DNA of 64,000 bases from Pseudonocardia sp. T1-2H (GTDB lineage: Bacteria > Actinomycetota > Actinomycetes > Mycobacteriales > Pseudonocardiaceae), in assembly GCF_038039215.1 (NCBI RefSeq), contig NZ_JBBPCL010000001.1, positions 2,976,001 to 3,040,000 on the forward strand, written 5' to 3'. Shown here piece by piece: positions 55,505 through 63,521 of the stretch. Positions within the stretch are counted from its first letter, which is position 1; the number at the start of each line of letters is the position of its first letter. A model generated the notes under the pieces. It saw only the letters and a list, made by a program, of their open reading frames with translations. It was not told the DNA's origin and made no database searches. The position numbers and the translations under genes are program-made.

Positions 55505-56329
55505 TCAGGTCAGGACGACCGCCGCGTCCGGCTCCACCACCCGGAAGGTGAAGCTCTCCTCGAGGTAGAGGCTCACCGTCGTCGCGTCGTGGTGGCTGTA
55601 GCCGATGGACAGGTCCTGGCCCACGTCGAGCAGGAAGTCCCCGCCGCGCCGGCTGACGACGATCGCGCCGTCGACCCCCGCCGTCCAGATGACCGATCCG
55701 CCCAGGATCCGCTTGAGGTGGTCGAGCAGGAGGTAGCCGCCGTTCTCCGTGGTCTCGACGATCTTCGTGTAGAGGTCCGGACCCACGGCGAGGGCGTAGG
55801 GCCCTTCGATCCCGCTGCGCCGCAGGCGGTCGACCGCGCGTGCGACGATGCCCGGCCACAGGTCGCAGTCCGCCCCGAGCGCCATCGCCGGATACGGCGA
55901 GGCCTCGGAGATGCCCTGGATCGAGGCGTTCGGCCAGCCGTGGAACACCGCGCGGTTCTCGATCTCGGCCGCCACTCGGGCGGCGCGGGCGAGGTCGTCG
56001 AACTCGGGGTCCTGGGCTCCGCGCTGCACGTCGTCGATCTCGTCGCGGCTCACCGTGAACGGCACCCGGACCTCCGAGAGCGGGAGGACCCGCCGGCTGC
56101 GGGTGCGGACGCCCTCGGAGCTGACGCCGGGCGGCGGGCCGTCCAGCGGGACCACCCGGCCCAGCGTCGCGGAGGAGTGCTGCCAGCCACCCGGCCCGAC
56201 CCAGTCCGCGATCTTGCGCGCGGTGAGCAGCGGGGTGAGCCGCTCGCGGGCCTCGTCGTCGATGGCCTTCCAGGCCTCCGTGGGGATCGGGGCGAGCGAG
56301 CGGAGCAGGTGGTCGGTCGGGTTGGTCAC
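55505..56329 (-). CDS. Encapsulin shell protein (family 1)
   Basis: A 274-aa HK97-fold protein that should assemble into a protein nanocompartment. The family N-terminus, which lines the inner surface and binds cargo peptides, is LLRSLAPIPTEAWKAIDDEA. The C-terminal E-loop/A-domain region contains DFLLDVGQDLSIGYSHHDAT and LYLEESFTFRVVEP, which are hallmarks of linocin/encapsulin. The GTG at 56329 follows AAGGAG at good spacing. It lies 101 bp downstream of a hemerythrin gene with a targeting peptide, forming a cargo-shell operon. Confidence 0.95.
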   Translation of the reverse strand: MTNPTDHLLRSLAPIPTEAWKAIDDEARERLTPLLTARKIADWVGPGGWQHSSATLGRVVPLDGPPPGVSSEGVRTRSRRVLPLSEVRVPFTVSRDEIDDVQRGAQDPEFDDLARAARVAAEIENRAVFHGWPNASIQGISEASPYPAMALGADCDLWPGIVARAVDRLRRSGIEGPYALAVGPDLYTKIVETTENGGYLLLDHLKRILGGSVIWTAGVDGAIVVSRRGGDFLLDVGQDLSIGYSHHDATTVSLYLEESFTFRVVEPDAAVVLT

Positions 56330-56430
56330 GAAGGTCTCTCCTTGCGGCGCCGCGCCGTGGGCGGCGGCGGTGTCGTGAACGTGCGGTTCGGTCGTGACGT
56401 GCGTTCGGGACCGGGCGTCGCTCCGGCCGG

Positions 56431-57015
56431 TCAGGTGTTGCGGAGGCTGCCGATCCCGAGACCCACCGCGGGCCCGGCGTCGGAGGGGGGGTTCAGCTCG
56501 GCCTCGATCGTCCGCACGTACTCCTCGGGGTCCTTGTCCGCGGTGCTGATGCCGGCCGAGCCGCGGTGGCGCTCCAGGAAGTCCGCGAACTGCTTGCCCA
56601 GGGACTCGCGCAGGACGCGCGGGGCGTGGAGGCGGAAGTCCTTCAAGCCTTCGTTCTCCTCCTCGGCCATGTGCTCGTCGTTCGCCTCCCGGGCCCGGTC
56701 CGCGGCCTCCCACCAGGCGCGGCTGGCGACGGGGTGGCGGGCGGCGTCGTGCACGCCGTCCCGGATGTCGTTGTGGTCGCCGATGGCGTCGAGGGTCTCC
56801 TCGTCGGGGTCGTTCTGCCCCTTGGCGAGGAGCTGGGGGTAGAAGATCTCCTCCTCGGCGACGGCGTGCACGTCGAGTCGGTCCGCGAGCGGGTCCCACA
56901 CTCGGCGCACGGCGTCGGCGTCCATCGGGGTCTGCGCGCGCAGCTCGTCGAGGTCGGCGAACTGCTGGCGGAACCACTGGTGGTCGTCGAGGATCAGCTG
57001 GGTGATGTCGGCCAC
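56431..57015 (-). CDS. Hemerythrin-domain encapsulin cargo protein
   Basis: A 194-aa HHE-type hemerythrin that should bind a di-iron site. Candidate ligands are H12, H50 and E54 (HAVAEEE), H81, and H115 with E119 (HMAEEEN). After a flexible Pro/Gly stretch the last nine residues are LGIGSLRNT, which match the (L/I)GIGSL(R/K) targeting peptide that docks cargo inside family 1 encapsulins. The start is GTG at 57015 without a strong ribosome-binding site. The likely role is oxygen, peroxide or nitric oxide handling in the shell; the substrate is inference. Confidence 0.9.
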   Translation of the reverse strand: MADITQLILDDHQWFRQQFADLDELRAQTPMDADAVRRVWDPLADRLDVHAVAEEEIFYPQLLAKGQNDPDEETLDAIGDHNDIRDGVHDAARHPVASRAWWEAADRAREANDEHMAEEENEGLKDFRLHAPRVLRESLGKQFADFLERHRGSAGISTADKDPEEYVRTIEAELNPPSDAGPAVGLGIGSLRNT

Positions 57016-57062
57016 GGGTCGCAGGTTACTGCCGGTCAGCCGGTTCGGCTTGTCGAAAGTGG

Positions 57063-57764
57063 TCAGACGCCCGGGTGGGGGACCTCGAGGGCGAGCGCGT
57101 CCCACCACCGTTCGTCCCGGTCCACCGGAGCGATCACCAGACCGTCGCGGGGCTCCGGGTCCTTCACGGCCCCGGCATCGACCAGCTCCCGCATCTTGCG
57201 CCCTACGCGCCGGTAGAAGTCCACCTGGGTGGCGCGGCCGAAGACGTGGAACCCCATGCGGTACACCGGGTTCGGGATCCCCGAGCGACGCGAGTAGGCG
57301 TGGATCCAGAACACGACCTGCCCGGTCTCGAGGTCCTTGGTCACCTCGTAGGTGAGCTTCCCCTGCTCCAGGTGGCCGTGCAGCGTCTGGTAGGTCCAGC
57401 CCCACACCCGCAGGCCGTCCACCGTCTCGTCCTTCGTCGCGGTGACCCGGACTCCCATGTAGAACCTCATCGCGAAGACGCGGCCCTCGAGGATCATGTC
57501 CCGGCCCAGCAGCGGGTCCGCCGGGCGGTAGGCGCCGCGCAGCAGCCGGTGGTCGGTGAACTCGTAGGCCCGCACCAGGGCGCAGGCCCGTTCCCACGGC
57601 CCGTCCGGCACGGGGTCGCCGGGGGGTTCGACCCCCAGGACGGCGTACCCGGAGTCGACGTGCCAGCGAGGATCGGCGGGGCCGTCCGGGGCGTCGGCCT
57701 CGTCGTAGTTGACGGGCACGTCGGCGAGCCCGTCGACGAGGTCGGCGATCTCCGAGCGCTTCAG
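57063..57764 (-). CDS. DUF1990-family protein, probable CTG start
   Basis: A 233-aa soluble protein of the DUF1990 family, with the conserved region YQTLHGHLEQGKLTYEVTKD and VVFWIHAYSRRSG. There is no ATG/GTG at the expected position. Instead CTG at 57764 lies seven bases behind AGGAGG and overlaps the stop of the preceding small gene (CTGA), so translation probably begins there by coupling. A GTG/ATG extension of 18 codons is possible but reads through the neighbour's frame. Confidence 0.78.
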   Translation of the reverse strand: MKRSEIADLVDGLADVPVNYDEADAPDGPADPRWHVDSGYAVLGVEPPGDPVPDGPWERACALVRAYEFTDHRLLRGAYRPADPLLGRDMILEGRVFAMRFYMGVRVTATKDETVDGLRVWGWTYQTLHGHLEQGKLTYEVTKDLETGQVVFWIHAYSRRSGIPNPVYRMGFHVFGRATQVDFYRRVGRKMRELVDAGAVKDPEPRDGLVIAPVDRDERWWDALALEVPHPGV

Positions 57765-57982
57765 GGCCGTTCCTCCTGCCGGACGGACTCGCCGATCAGC
57801 CATATCGTGGGGGGCCACAGCCCGACGAACAGGGCGCGCCGCTCGGCGTTGCCGCGTTCGTCCTGGTCCACGGTCTTCGCCCGCAGCCAGAGCCCGAGGC
57901 AGACCACGACGGAGGCGAGCGACGCGCTCTGCAGGTGGATCGGCCGCACGCCGCAGCGGCGGAGGAGCTTCCCGATGGTCAC
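57761..57982 (-). CDS. Small membrane protein (conserved hypothetical)
   Basis: A 73-aa protein with two hydrophobic stretches (SASLASVVVCLGLWL, then RRALFVGLWPPTIWLIGES) and a GTG start at 57982. The pattern RPIHLQSAS followed by FVGLWPPT resembles small uncharacterised actinobacterial membrane proteins. Its end overlaps the CTG start of the DUF1990 gene. It is divergent from a second DUF1990-like gene, 30 bp away. The function is unknown. Confidence 0.65.
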   Translation of the reverse strand: MTIGKLLRRCGVRPIHLQSASLASVVVCLGLWLRAKTVDQDERGNAERRALFVGLWPPTIWLIGESVRQEERP

Positions 57983-58012
57983 ACCGGTTCGTTCCCGCTA
58001 CGGCGGGTATGT

Positions 58013-58750
58013 ATGCGCATGACCCACCTGCTCTCCCGCCGCCAGGTCACAGGGACCCGGCGGACGCGACGCGTCGGGGCGCTGGCCCGCTGGCCCGTCG
58101 GTTTCGCCCTGGTCACCTGGCGGTACCTGTGGCGCACCACGCCGATGCACCGTGCGGAGGAGCCGGGCGACGCGAGCGACGCCCCGCCCGCGATCCCGGC
58201 CGAGTTCGTCGACGAGAAGCTCCAGCCGCCGGCGGACGGCTACGGGGACCTCCTGCACCGCCGCTACACGGTGCGGATCAAGGGCGCCGGGACGACGCCC
58301 GAGGGGCTGATGTCCCGGCTGCAGAGCGACATCAACCGGATGGTGCCGACCGAGATCGCGATCTTCCGCCGCACCGAGGGAACCCCGGGATCGCTGACCC
58401 CGGGGGACGAGTTCCTGATCCGGCTGCCCGGACCCTGGGACGGGCCGGTGCGCGTGATCGAGAGCGACGCGACCCGCTTCCGGTTCGCGACCCTGCGGGG
58501 CCACCTCGAGGCGGGGGTGATCGAGTTCCGGACCGGGACGGTCGACGGCCGGCTGGCCTTCTCGGTCGAGTCCTGGGCGCGGCCGGGGGACCGGCTGTCC
58601 CACGTCCTCTACAACCGGCTGCGCGCCGCGAAGGAGATCCAGCTCAACATGTGGACCGAGGCGTGCCTGCGCTCGGCGCGGCTGGCCGGCGGGAGGCCGG
58701 ACGGCGGGATCTCCGTGCACACCCGCCGGGTGGCGGACCCGGCCGCGTAG
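58013..58750 (+). CDS. DUF1990-like protein
   Basis: A 245-aa protein. The C-terminal 140 residues resemble DUF1990 (RFRFATLRGHLEAGVIEFRT, SVESWARPGDRLSHVLYNRL). The N-terminal 35 residues include a possible short membrane segment (VGFALVTWRYLW). ATGs at 58013 and 58019 are both possible starts. The nearby minus-strand DUF1990 gene suggests an old duplication or a functional pair. The activity is unknown. Confidence 0.72.
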   Translation: MRMTHLLSRRQVTGTRRTRRVGALARWPVGFALVTWRYLWRTTPMHRAEEPGDASDAPPAIPAEFVDEKLQPPADGYGDLLHRRYTVRIKGAGTTPEGLMSRLQSDINRMVPTEIAIFRRTEGTPGSLTPGDEFLIRLPGPWDGPVRVIESDATRFRFATLRGHLEAGVIEFRTGTVDGRLAFSVESWARPGDRLSHVLYNRLRAAKEIQLNMWTEACLRSARLAGGRPDGGISVHTRRVADPAA

Positions 58751-58771
58751 GCCGGGCCCGCCGACTCCGGG

Positions 58772-59302
58772 TCAGCTCTGCTCGTAGACCGGCGTCAGGA
58801 CGGCGCGGGCGAGGGTGTGGCCGAACAGGTTGAAGCCGAGGAACGCCGGCGTGGCGTCCTGCGGGATGCCCAGGCTCTCCACGTCCACGGCGTGCACGAC
58901 CGTGATGTAGCGGTGCGGGCCGTGCCCGGCCGGCGGGGCGGCGCCGAGGTAACGCTTCAGGCCCGCGTCGTTCGCCAGCTGGAACGCCCCCTCGGGCAGG
59001 CCGGAGCCCGACTCGTCGCCCGCGCCGCTCGGGAGCGACGTGACCGACGCCGGGATGTCCACGACCGCCCAGTGCCAGAAGCCCGACGCCGTGGGCGCGT
59101 CCGGGTCGTAGACGGTGACGACGAACGACTTGGTCTCGGCGGGGAAACCGCTCCACGACAGCTGCGGCGAGACGTCCTCGCCCCCCGCGCCGAAGATCCC
59201 CGAGACCTGCGGCGCCGCCAGGGTCTTGCCGTCCGCCACGTCGGTGCTGGTGACGGAGAACGACGGCACGTCGGGGAGTCCGGCGTACGGGTCGTGGCTC
59301 AT
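58772..59302 (-). CDS. YbhB/YbcL-type PEBP protein
   Basis: A 176-aa phosphatidylethanolamine-binding-protein-like (Raf kinase inhibitor-like) protein. Family motifs are [33 protein letters not shown] and [13 protein letters not shown]. There is no signal peptide. The ATG at 59302 has GGAG upstream and is chosen over GTG at 59308. Bacterial members have no firmly known substrate. It is convergent with the DUF1990-like gene and divergent from the antiporter. Confidence 0.88.
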   Translation of the reverse strand: MSHDPYAGLPDVPSFSVTSTDVADGKTLAAPQVSGIFGAGGEDVSPQLSWSGFPAETKSFVVTVYDPDAPTASGFWHWAVVDIPASVTSLPSGAGDESGSGLPEGAFQLANDAGLKRYLGAAPPAGHGPHRYITVVHAVDVESLGIPQDATPAFLGFNLFGHTLARAVLTPVYEQS

Positions 59303-59372
59303 GGTCACTCCTCTCTCCTCGCTGGTGGGTCTCCTCGGATCATGGCACGGGCCCTGCTGGAAGGCTGAGCGC

Positions 59373-60956
59373 GTGGAGAGCCTGGTGCTGATCGTCGGCC
59401 TGATGCTGGCCGCCGTGCTGCTGGTGGGGGTGGGGGACCGGCTCCGGCTGCCCTGGCCCGCGCTGATGGTCGTCCTCGGCGTGGTCGTCGCGCTGGTCCC
59501 CGGGCTGCCGGACGCCTTCGTGCTGGACCCGGACCTGATCCTGCCGCTGTTCCTGCCGCCGTTGCTCTACGCGACGGCGCAGCGCACGTCCTGGTCGCTG
59601 TTCCGGGCCCGCTGGCGCTCGATCGCGCTGCTCGCCGTGGCGCTGGTCGTGGTCACCGTGATCGCCGTCGCGGGGGTGACGGCGGTGCTGGTCCCGGGCA
59701 TCACGATGACGGCCGCCGTGGCGCTCGGCGCGATGGTCGCCCCGCCGGACCCCGTCGCCGTGGAGGCCGTGGCGGGGCCCGTGCGGATGCCGCGGCGGAT
59801 GCTCGCGGTGCTGCAGAGCGAGGGCCTGTTCAACGACGCGACGGCGCTGGTGATCTTCCAGACCGCGGTGCTCGCCACGGTGCGCGGGGACGACCTGAGC
59901 CTCGGCGGGCTCGCCCTGAGCTTCGTGCTCGGCGCGGCCGCCGCGGTGCTGATCGGCCTGGCCGTCGCCTACGTCGCGCGCACGGTCCTCGCCCGCCTCA
60001 CCGACACCACCGGCCGCAGCGCGCTGACGCTCGTCCTGCCGTTCGCGGTGTACCTGCTGGCGGAGGAGGTGCACGCGTCCGGGGTGGTCGCCGTGGTGGT
60101 CGTCGCGCTGCAGCTGCGCCGCCTCGGCGACGCGGACGAGGCCGCCGAGCGGCTCACCCAGCGCTCCTTCTGGGACGTCGTGGAGCTGCTGGTCACCGGG
60201 GTCGCGTTCGGGCTGATCGGGCTGGACCTGCGGCAGGTCGTCACCGAGGCGGGGGACGCGCTGCCGTCGATGCTCGGGCACGCCGCGATCGTGTGCGCCG
60301 TCGTCGTCGGGGTGCGGGTGCTGTGGATGTCCGGGGCGTACCTCGTGGTCCGCAGGAGCCTGGACCCGTCGGCCGCGCCGCGGACCGGGCGCGAGGCCGT
60401 CGTGCTGGCGTGGTGCGGGATGCGCGGGCTCGCGACCCTCGCGCTGGCCCTGTCCCTGCCGGCGACGGTCGACGGCGGCGCACCGTTCCCCGGCCGGGTC
60501 GAGATCACCCTGATCGCGTGCGCGGTGCTGGTGGTGACGCTCCTGCTGCCCGGCTTCACCCTGCCGGCGCTGGTGAAGGTGCTGGGCGTCGCCGAGACGG
60601 CGGAGTCCGAGCACGCGGCGGAGAAGGCCGTCTCACGGCGGGCGCAGCGGGCCGCGCTGAACCGGATGGCCGAGGAGGAACGGCTGCGGGACCTGCCCGA
60701 GGAGGTCAGCGCCGCGTTGCGGGAGCGGATGAGCCGGCTCGACGCGGTCCTGGGGGGCGAGACGATGAGCGAGGACGAGCGGAACCGCTTCGACACCCTG
60801 CGGAAGCGGGCGTCGGCGCTGCAGGAGGTCCAGGCGTCCGCGCTCGCCTCGGCGCGGGCGGAGGTGCTGGCCGCCCGCGGGGAACCGGGTACGGACCCGG
60901 AGGCCGCGGACCGGGTGCTCCGCCGGCTGGACCTGCGCACGGTGCTCCTGGACTGA
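59373..60956 (+). CDS. CPA1-family Na+/H+ antiporter
   Basis: A 527-aa membrane antiporter with about 12 helices in the first 410 residues. Typical CPA1 motifs are [42 protein letters not shown] and [15 protein letters not shown]. The last 110 residues are charged and helical ([20 protein letters not shown]) and probably cytoplasmic. The GTG at 59373 has GGAAGG upstream. The exported ion is inferred from the family. Confidence 0.9.
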   Translation: MESLVLIVGLMLAAVLLVGVGDRLRLPWPALMVVLGVVVALVPGLPDAFVLDPDLILPLFLPPLLYATAQRTSWSLFRARWRSIALLAVALVVVTVIAVAGVTAVLVPGITMTAAVALGAMVAPPDPVAVEAVAGPVRMPRRMLAVLQSEGLFNDATALVIFQTAVLATVRGDDLSLGGLALSFVLGAAAAVLIGLAVAYVARTVLARLTDTTGRSALTLVLPFAVYLLAEEVHASGVVAVVVVALQLRRLGDADEAAERLTQRSFWDVVELLVTGVAFGLIGLDLRQVVTEAGDALPSMLGHAAIVCAVVVGVRVLWMSGAYLVVRRSLDPSAAPRTGREAVVLAWCGMRGLATLALALSLPATVDGGAPFPGRVEITLIACAVLVVTLLLPGFTLPALVKVLGVAETAESEHAAEKAVSRRAQRAALNRMAEEERLRDLPEEVSAALRERMSRLDAVLGGETMSEDERNRFDTLRKRASALQEVQASALASARAEVLAARGEPGTDPEAADRVLRRLDLRTVLLD

Positions 60957-60962
60957 GGGCTC

Positions 60963-61730
60963 TCAGCCGGCGCGTTCCTCCGCGGCGGGGGCCAGGACGC
61001 CCGTGGCCTCCAGGTGGGCCGCGAGGAGGCGTCCGATGTGCAGGATGTGCTCGCTCATCGCGGCCCGTGCGGCCTCGGCGTCCCGCTTCTCCAGGGCCTC
61101 GAGGATCGCGCCGTGGTCGTGCGTGGTCGCGTCCGCCCAGCCGGGGACCCGGCCGTAGTACTGGCGCGGGACGTAGTGCACGAACAGGTTCAGCATCGAC
61201 GCCAGCCGGTGCGCCCCCGCGGCCCGGTTCAGCGTGCGGTGGACGTCGTGGTTCAGCTCCTCGACGCGGGCCGTGTCGCCCCGCGCGGCGGCGTCGGAGA
61301 TCGCCGCCTGCACCTGGCCGAGCCGGACGACCTCCGCCGGCGGGAGCGCCAGTGCTGCTCGCGCCGCCAGCTCCCCGGCGACGTGCGCCTGCACTGCGAA
61401 CAGGTCGTCGACGTCGCCGCGGGTGAGCGGCACGACCCGGAACCCGCGCCGGGGTTCCCAGCGAACCGCGCCCTCACTGTGCAGCACCATGAGCGCCTCG
61501 CGGACGGGCGTGGCGCTGACCCCGAGCCCGGCGGCGACGTGCTCGACCCGGACGAACGTCGACGGCCGCAGCTCGCCGACCATGATGGCCTCGCGCAGCT
61601 GCGCCGCGACCCTGCCGCTGAGCTGCTGCTGCGTGCCGCCCACCCGGCTGCCGCCCAGCCCGACACCGCCCAGCCCGACACCGCCCAGCCCGACACCGCC
61701 GAGCCGCGCACCCCGCCCGGGGTCCTCCAT
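60963..61730 (-). CDS. GntR/FadR-type regulator with Gly-rich N-terminal repeats
   Basis: A 255-aa regulator with a GntR winged helix at about 33-100 (LREAIMVGELRPSTFVRVEH, GVSATPVREALMVLHSEGAV) and a C-terminal FCD ligand-binding domain with metal-type His (ELNHDVHRTLNRAAG, HDHGAILEAL). Residues 8-28 are GVGLG-type repeats from a 15-bp DNA repeat. The ATG at 61730 follows GGAGG at proper spacing. The effector is unknown, probably an organic acid. Confidence 0.87.
   Translation of the reverse strand: MEDPGRGARLGGVGLGGVGLGGVGLGGSRVGGTQQQLSGRVAAQLREAIMVGELRPSTFVRVEHVAAGLGVSATPVREALMVLHSEGAVRWEPRRGFRVVPLTRGDVDDLFAVQAHVAGELAARAALALPPAEVVRLGQVQAAISDAAARGDTARVEELNHDVHRTLNRAAGAHRLASMLNLFVHYVPRQYYGRVPGWADATTHDHGAILEALEKRDAEAARAAMSEHILHIGRLLAAHLEATGVLAPAAEERAG
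61651..61703. repeat. 15-bp tandem repeat in the GntR gene
   Basis: At least three nearly perfect copies of CCCAGCCCGACACCG, in frame, encode the Gly/Val/Leu run at the N-terminus of the regulator. They lie before the DNA-binding domain, so copy-number change would not break the protein. Confidence 0.8.
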
Positions 61731-61790
61731 CGCCGTCCTCCGACTCGCTCCGGAACACCACCGTAGTCGGCGGGTCCGGGGGGCGAGGGC

Positions 61791-62150
61791 CTATCGGGGC
61801 CCGTAGACCACCAGCGTGTTGCCCCACGGGTCCTTCGCGACCGCGCGGACCTCGTGCGGGCCCTGCTCGGCGTCCCGCAGGACGCTGCCGCCGGCGTCGA
61901 TCAGCGCGGTGAGGGCGGCCTGCACGTCCGGCACCTTGAACGACGCCGCCGCGACCCCGCCGGTGACGTCCTCCTCCGGCCCGGCGAGCGCGAGCGCCGT
62001 GCCGCCCGCGTCGAGCTGGGCGTAGCGGTCGCCGTCGACGAACCGGGCGCCGAGCCCGAACGTCTCCCCGTAGAAGCGTACGGCCGCGGCGACGTCCGCC
62101 ACGGGGTGCAGCACGTTGCCGATCTTCACGGGAGCCGGTTCGTCGGGCAC
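61791..62150 (-). CDS. VOC/glyoxalase-superfamily protein
   Basis: A 119-aa single-domain vicinal oxygen chelate protein (VADVAAAVRFYGETFGLGAR, then DPWGNTLVVYGPR). The GTG at 62150 follows a strong AGGAGG. Possible metal ligands include H15 and a late Glu. The size is typical of small dioxygenase- or resistance-type VOC proteins; the substrate is unknown. Confidence 0.82.
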   Translation of the reverse strand: MPDEPAPVKIGNVLHPVADVAAAVRFYGETFGLGARFVDGDRYAQLDAGGTALALAGPEEDVTGGVAAASFKVPDVQAALTALIDAGGSVLRDAEQGPHEVRAVAKDPWGNTLVVYGPR

Positions 62151-62249
62151 AAGGACCTCCTGGATGCGGTGATCGTCTCCGCCGCAGCTTAGGCGTCCCT
62201 CGACCTGCGCCGGTGTCGCGAATGCGGACGGAGCGGGCCGGGCACGCCG

Positions 62250-62278
62250 TTGACGTGATCTGGGTCACTCAGTAGCGT
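62250..62278 (+). promoter_or_regulatory. Promoter with a Crp-like palindrome before the MetE-like gene
   Basis: A -35 box TTGACG (62250-62255) and a -10 box TAGCGT (62273-62278) are separated by 17 bp. The sequence GTGATCTGGGTCAC (62255-62268) in the spacer matches the Crp/Fnr-type half sites GTGA-N6-TCAC. A regulator bound there would lie between the boxes and would probably repress. Confidence 0.55.
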
Positions 62279-62339
62279 CCGCCGACGGTCGACCCGAACG
62301 AGTGATCCTCTCCCAGCGCCACGATACGGAGCCCTCTCC

Positions 62340-63521
62340 ATGAGCGGATACGACCCCAGGACGGCCACCGGCATCCCGACCGAGCCGGTGGGGTCGCTGC
62401 CCCGGCCCAGCCGGCTGCAGCAGGCCTACGCGGACTACGACGAGGGACGGATCGACAAGGCCGCGCTGGATGCGGAGCAGGACTCGGCGATCAAGGACTC
62501 GATCGAGCGGGGCAAGGCGACCGGCGCGCCGATCATCTCCGACGGAGAGCAGCGCTGGTCGTCGTTCGCGACCTACCCGATCACCGACACGCTCGCGGGG
62601 ACCGGCCTGGCGCCGACGCTGGGCCCGGGCGGACAGTTCTTCGCGATCTTCGCCGACGGGCACGGGCGACAGCTGCCGAAGCTGGAGCGCGGCCCGTTCT
62701 CCTACGTCAACTACGCGGCCGACTCCCTGCGGAGGTCGCTGCCGTACGCCGGCTCGACGCCGATGAAGCAGGCGGTCATCGCACCGTCGATGCTCGCGCT
62801 GCTCTACCCCCTGACCGACCCGGTGGCGGACTACGGCCGCGACGAGTTCGAGGCCGCCCTGATCGACGAGTGCGAGAAGGACATCCGCGCCGCCTTCGAC
62901 GCCGGCGCGGCCCGGGTCAGCGTGGACTTCACCGAGGGCCGGCTCGCGACCCGCGCGGACCCGCGCAACCCCTGGACCGGCGCGGGGCTGCTCCCGCACT
63001 TCATCGAGCTGAACAACCGCGTGATGGCCAGGTTCACCGCCGACGAGCGCCGGGACATCGGCATCCACACATGCCCCGGCGGGGACCGGGACTCCGTGCA
63101 CTCCGCGGACGTGCCCTACACCAACCTGCTGCCGTCGATGTTCGAGATCGACGCCGGGTACTTCCTGATCCAGATGGCCAGCGAGCGGGACAAGGACCCG
63201 GTGCTGCAGGCCATCGGCGAGAACCTGCGCGACGACGCGAACGGCGTCGCGCAGACCGCGTACATCGGCGTCACCAACCCGCAGAACCCGCGGGTGGAGA
63301 GCCCGGAGGAGATCCGGGACGCGCTGGTCAGGGCGGCGAACTTCATCCCGAAGGAGCAGCTCGGCGCCACGGACGACTGCGGGTTCTCACCGTTCAGCAT
63401 CGACGAGAAGCCGAACCACGGCTCGCCGGACCACGCGCGCGACGTCGCGTTCCAGAAGATCCACAACCGCGTCGAGGGCACGCGGCTCGCCGCGGAGACC
63501 CTCGGCGTCGCCGTCCCCTAG
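62340..63521 (+). CDS. MetE-like (cobalamin-independent methionine synthase II family) protein
   Basis: A 393-aa UROD/MetE-fold protein resembling the C-terminal catalytic domain of MetE. The zinc-ligand region appears as IGIHTCPGGDRDSVH and later ATDDCGFSPFS (two Cys and a His), and substrate-type loops are EPVGSLPRPSRL and ISDGEQRWSS. It is half the length of true MetE and lacks its N-terminal domain, so it may move methyl groups between other substrates. ATG at 62340; its 3' end overlaps the convergent SDR gene by 4 bp. Confidence 0.85.
   Translation: MSGYDPRTATGIPTEPVGSLPRPSRLQQAYADYDEGRIDKAALDAEQDSAIKDSIERGKATGAPIISDGEQRWSSFATYPITDTLAGTGLAPTLGPGGQFFAIFADGHGRQLPKLERGPFSYVNYAADSLRRSLPYAGSTPMKQAVIAPSMLALLYPLTDPVADYGRDEFEAALIDECEKDIRAAFDAGAARVSVDFTEGRLATRADPRNPWTGAGLLPHFIELNNRVMARFTADERRDIGIHTCPGGDRDSVHSADVPYTNLLPSMFEIDAGYFLIQMASERDKDPVLQAIGENLRDDANGVAQTAYIGVTNPQNPRVESPEEIRDALVRAANFIPKEQLGATDDCGFSPFSIDEKPNHGSPDHARDVAFQKIHNRVEGTRLAAETLGVAVP

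Noticed and set aside
57620..57640. tRNA T-loop-like GGGTTCGACCCC
   Set aside because: It lies within the DUF1990 coding frame and no cloverleaf can be formed around it.
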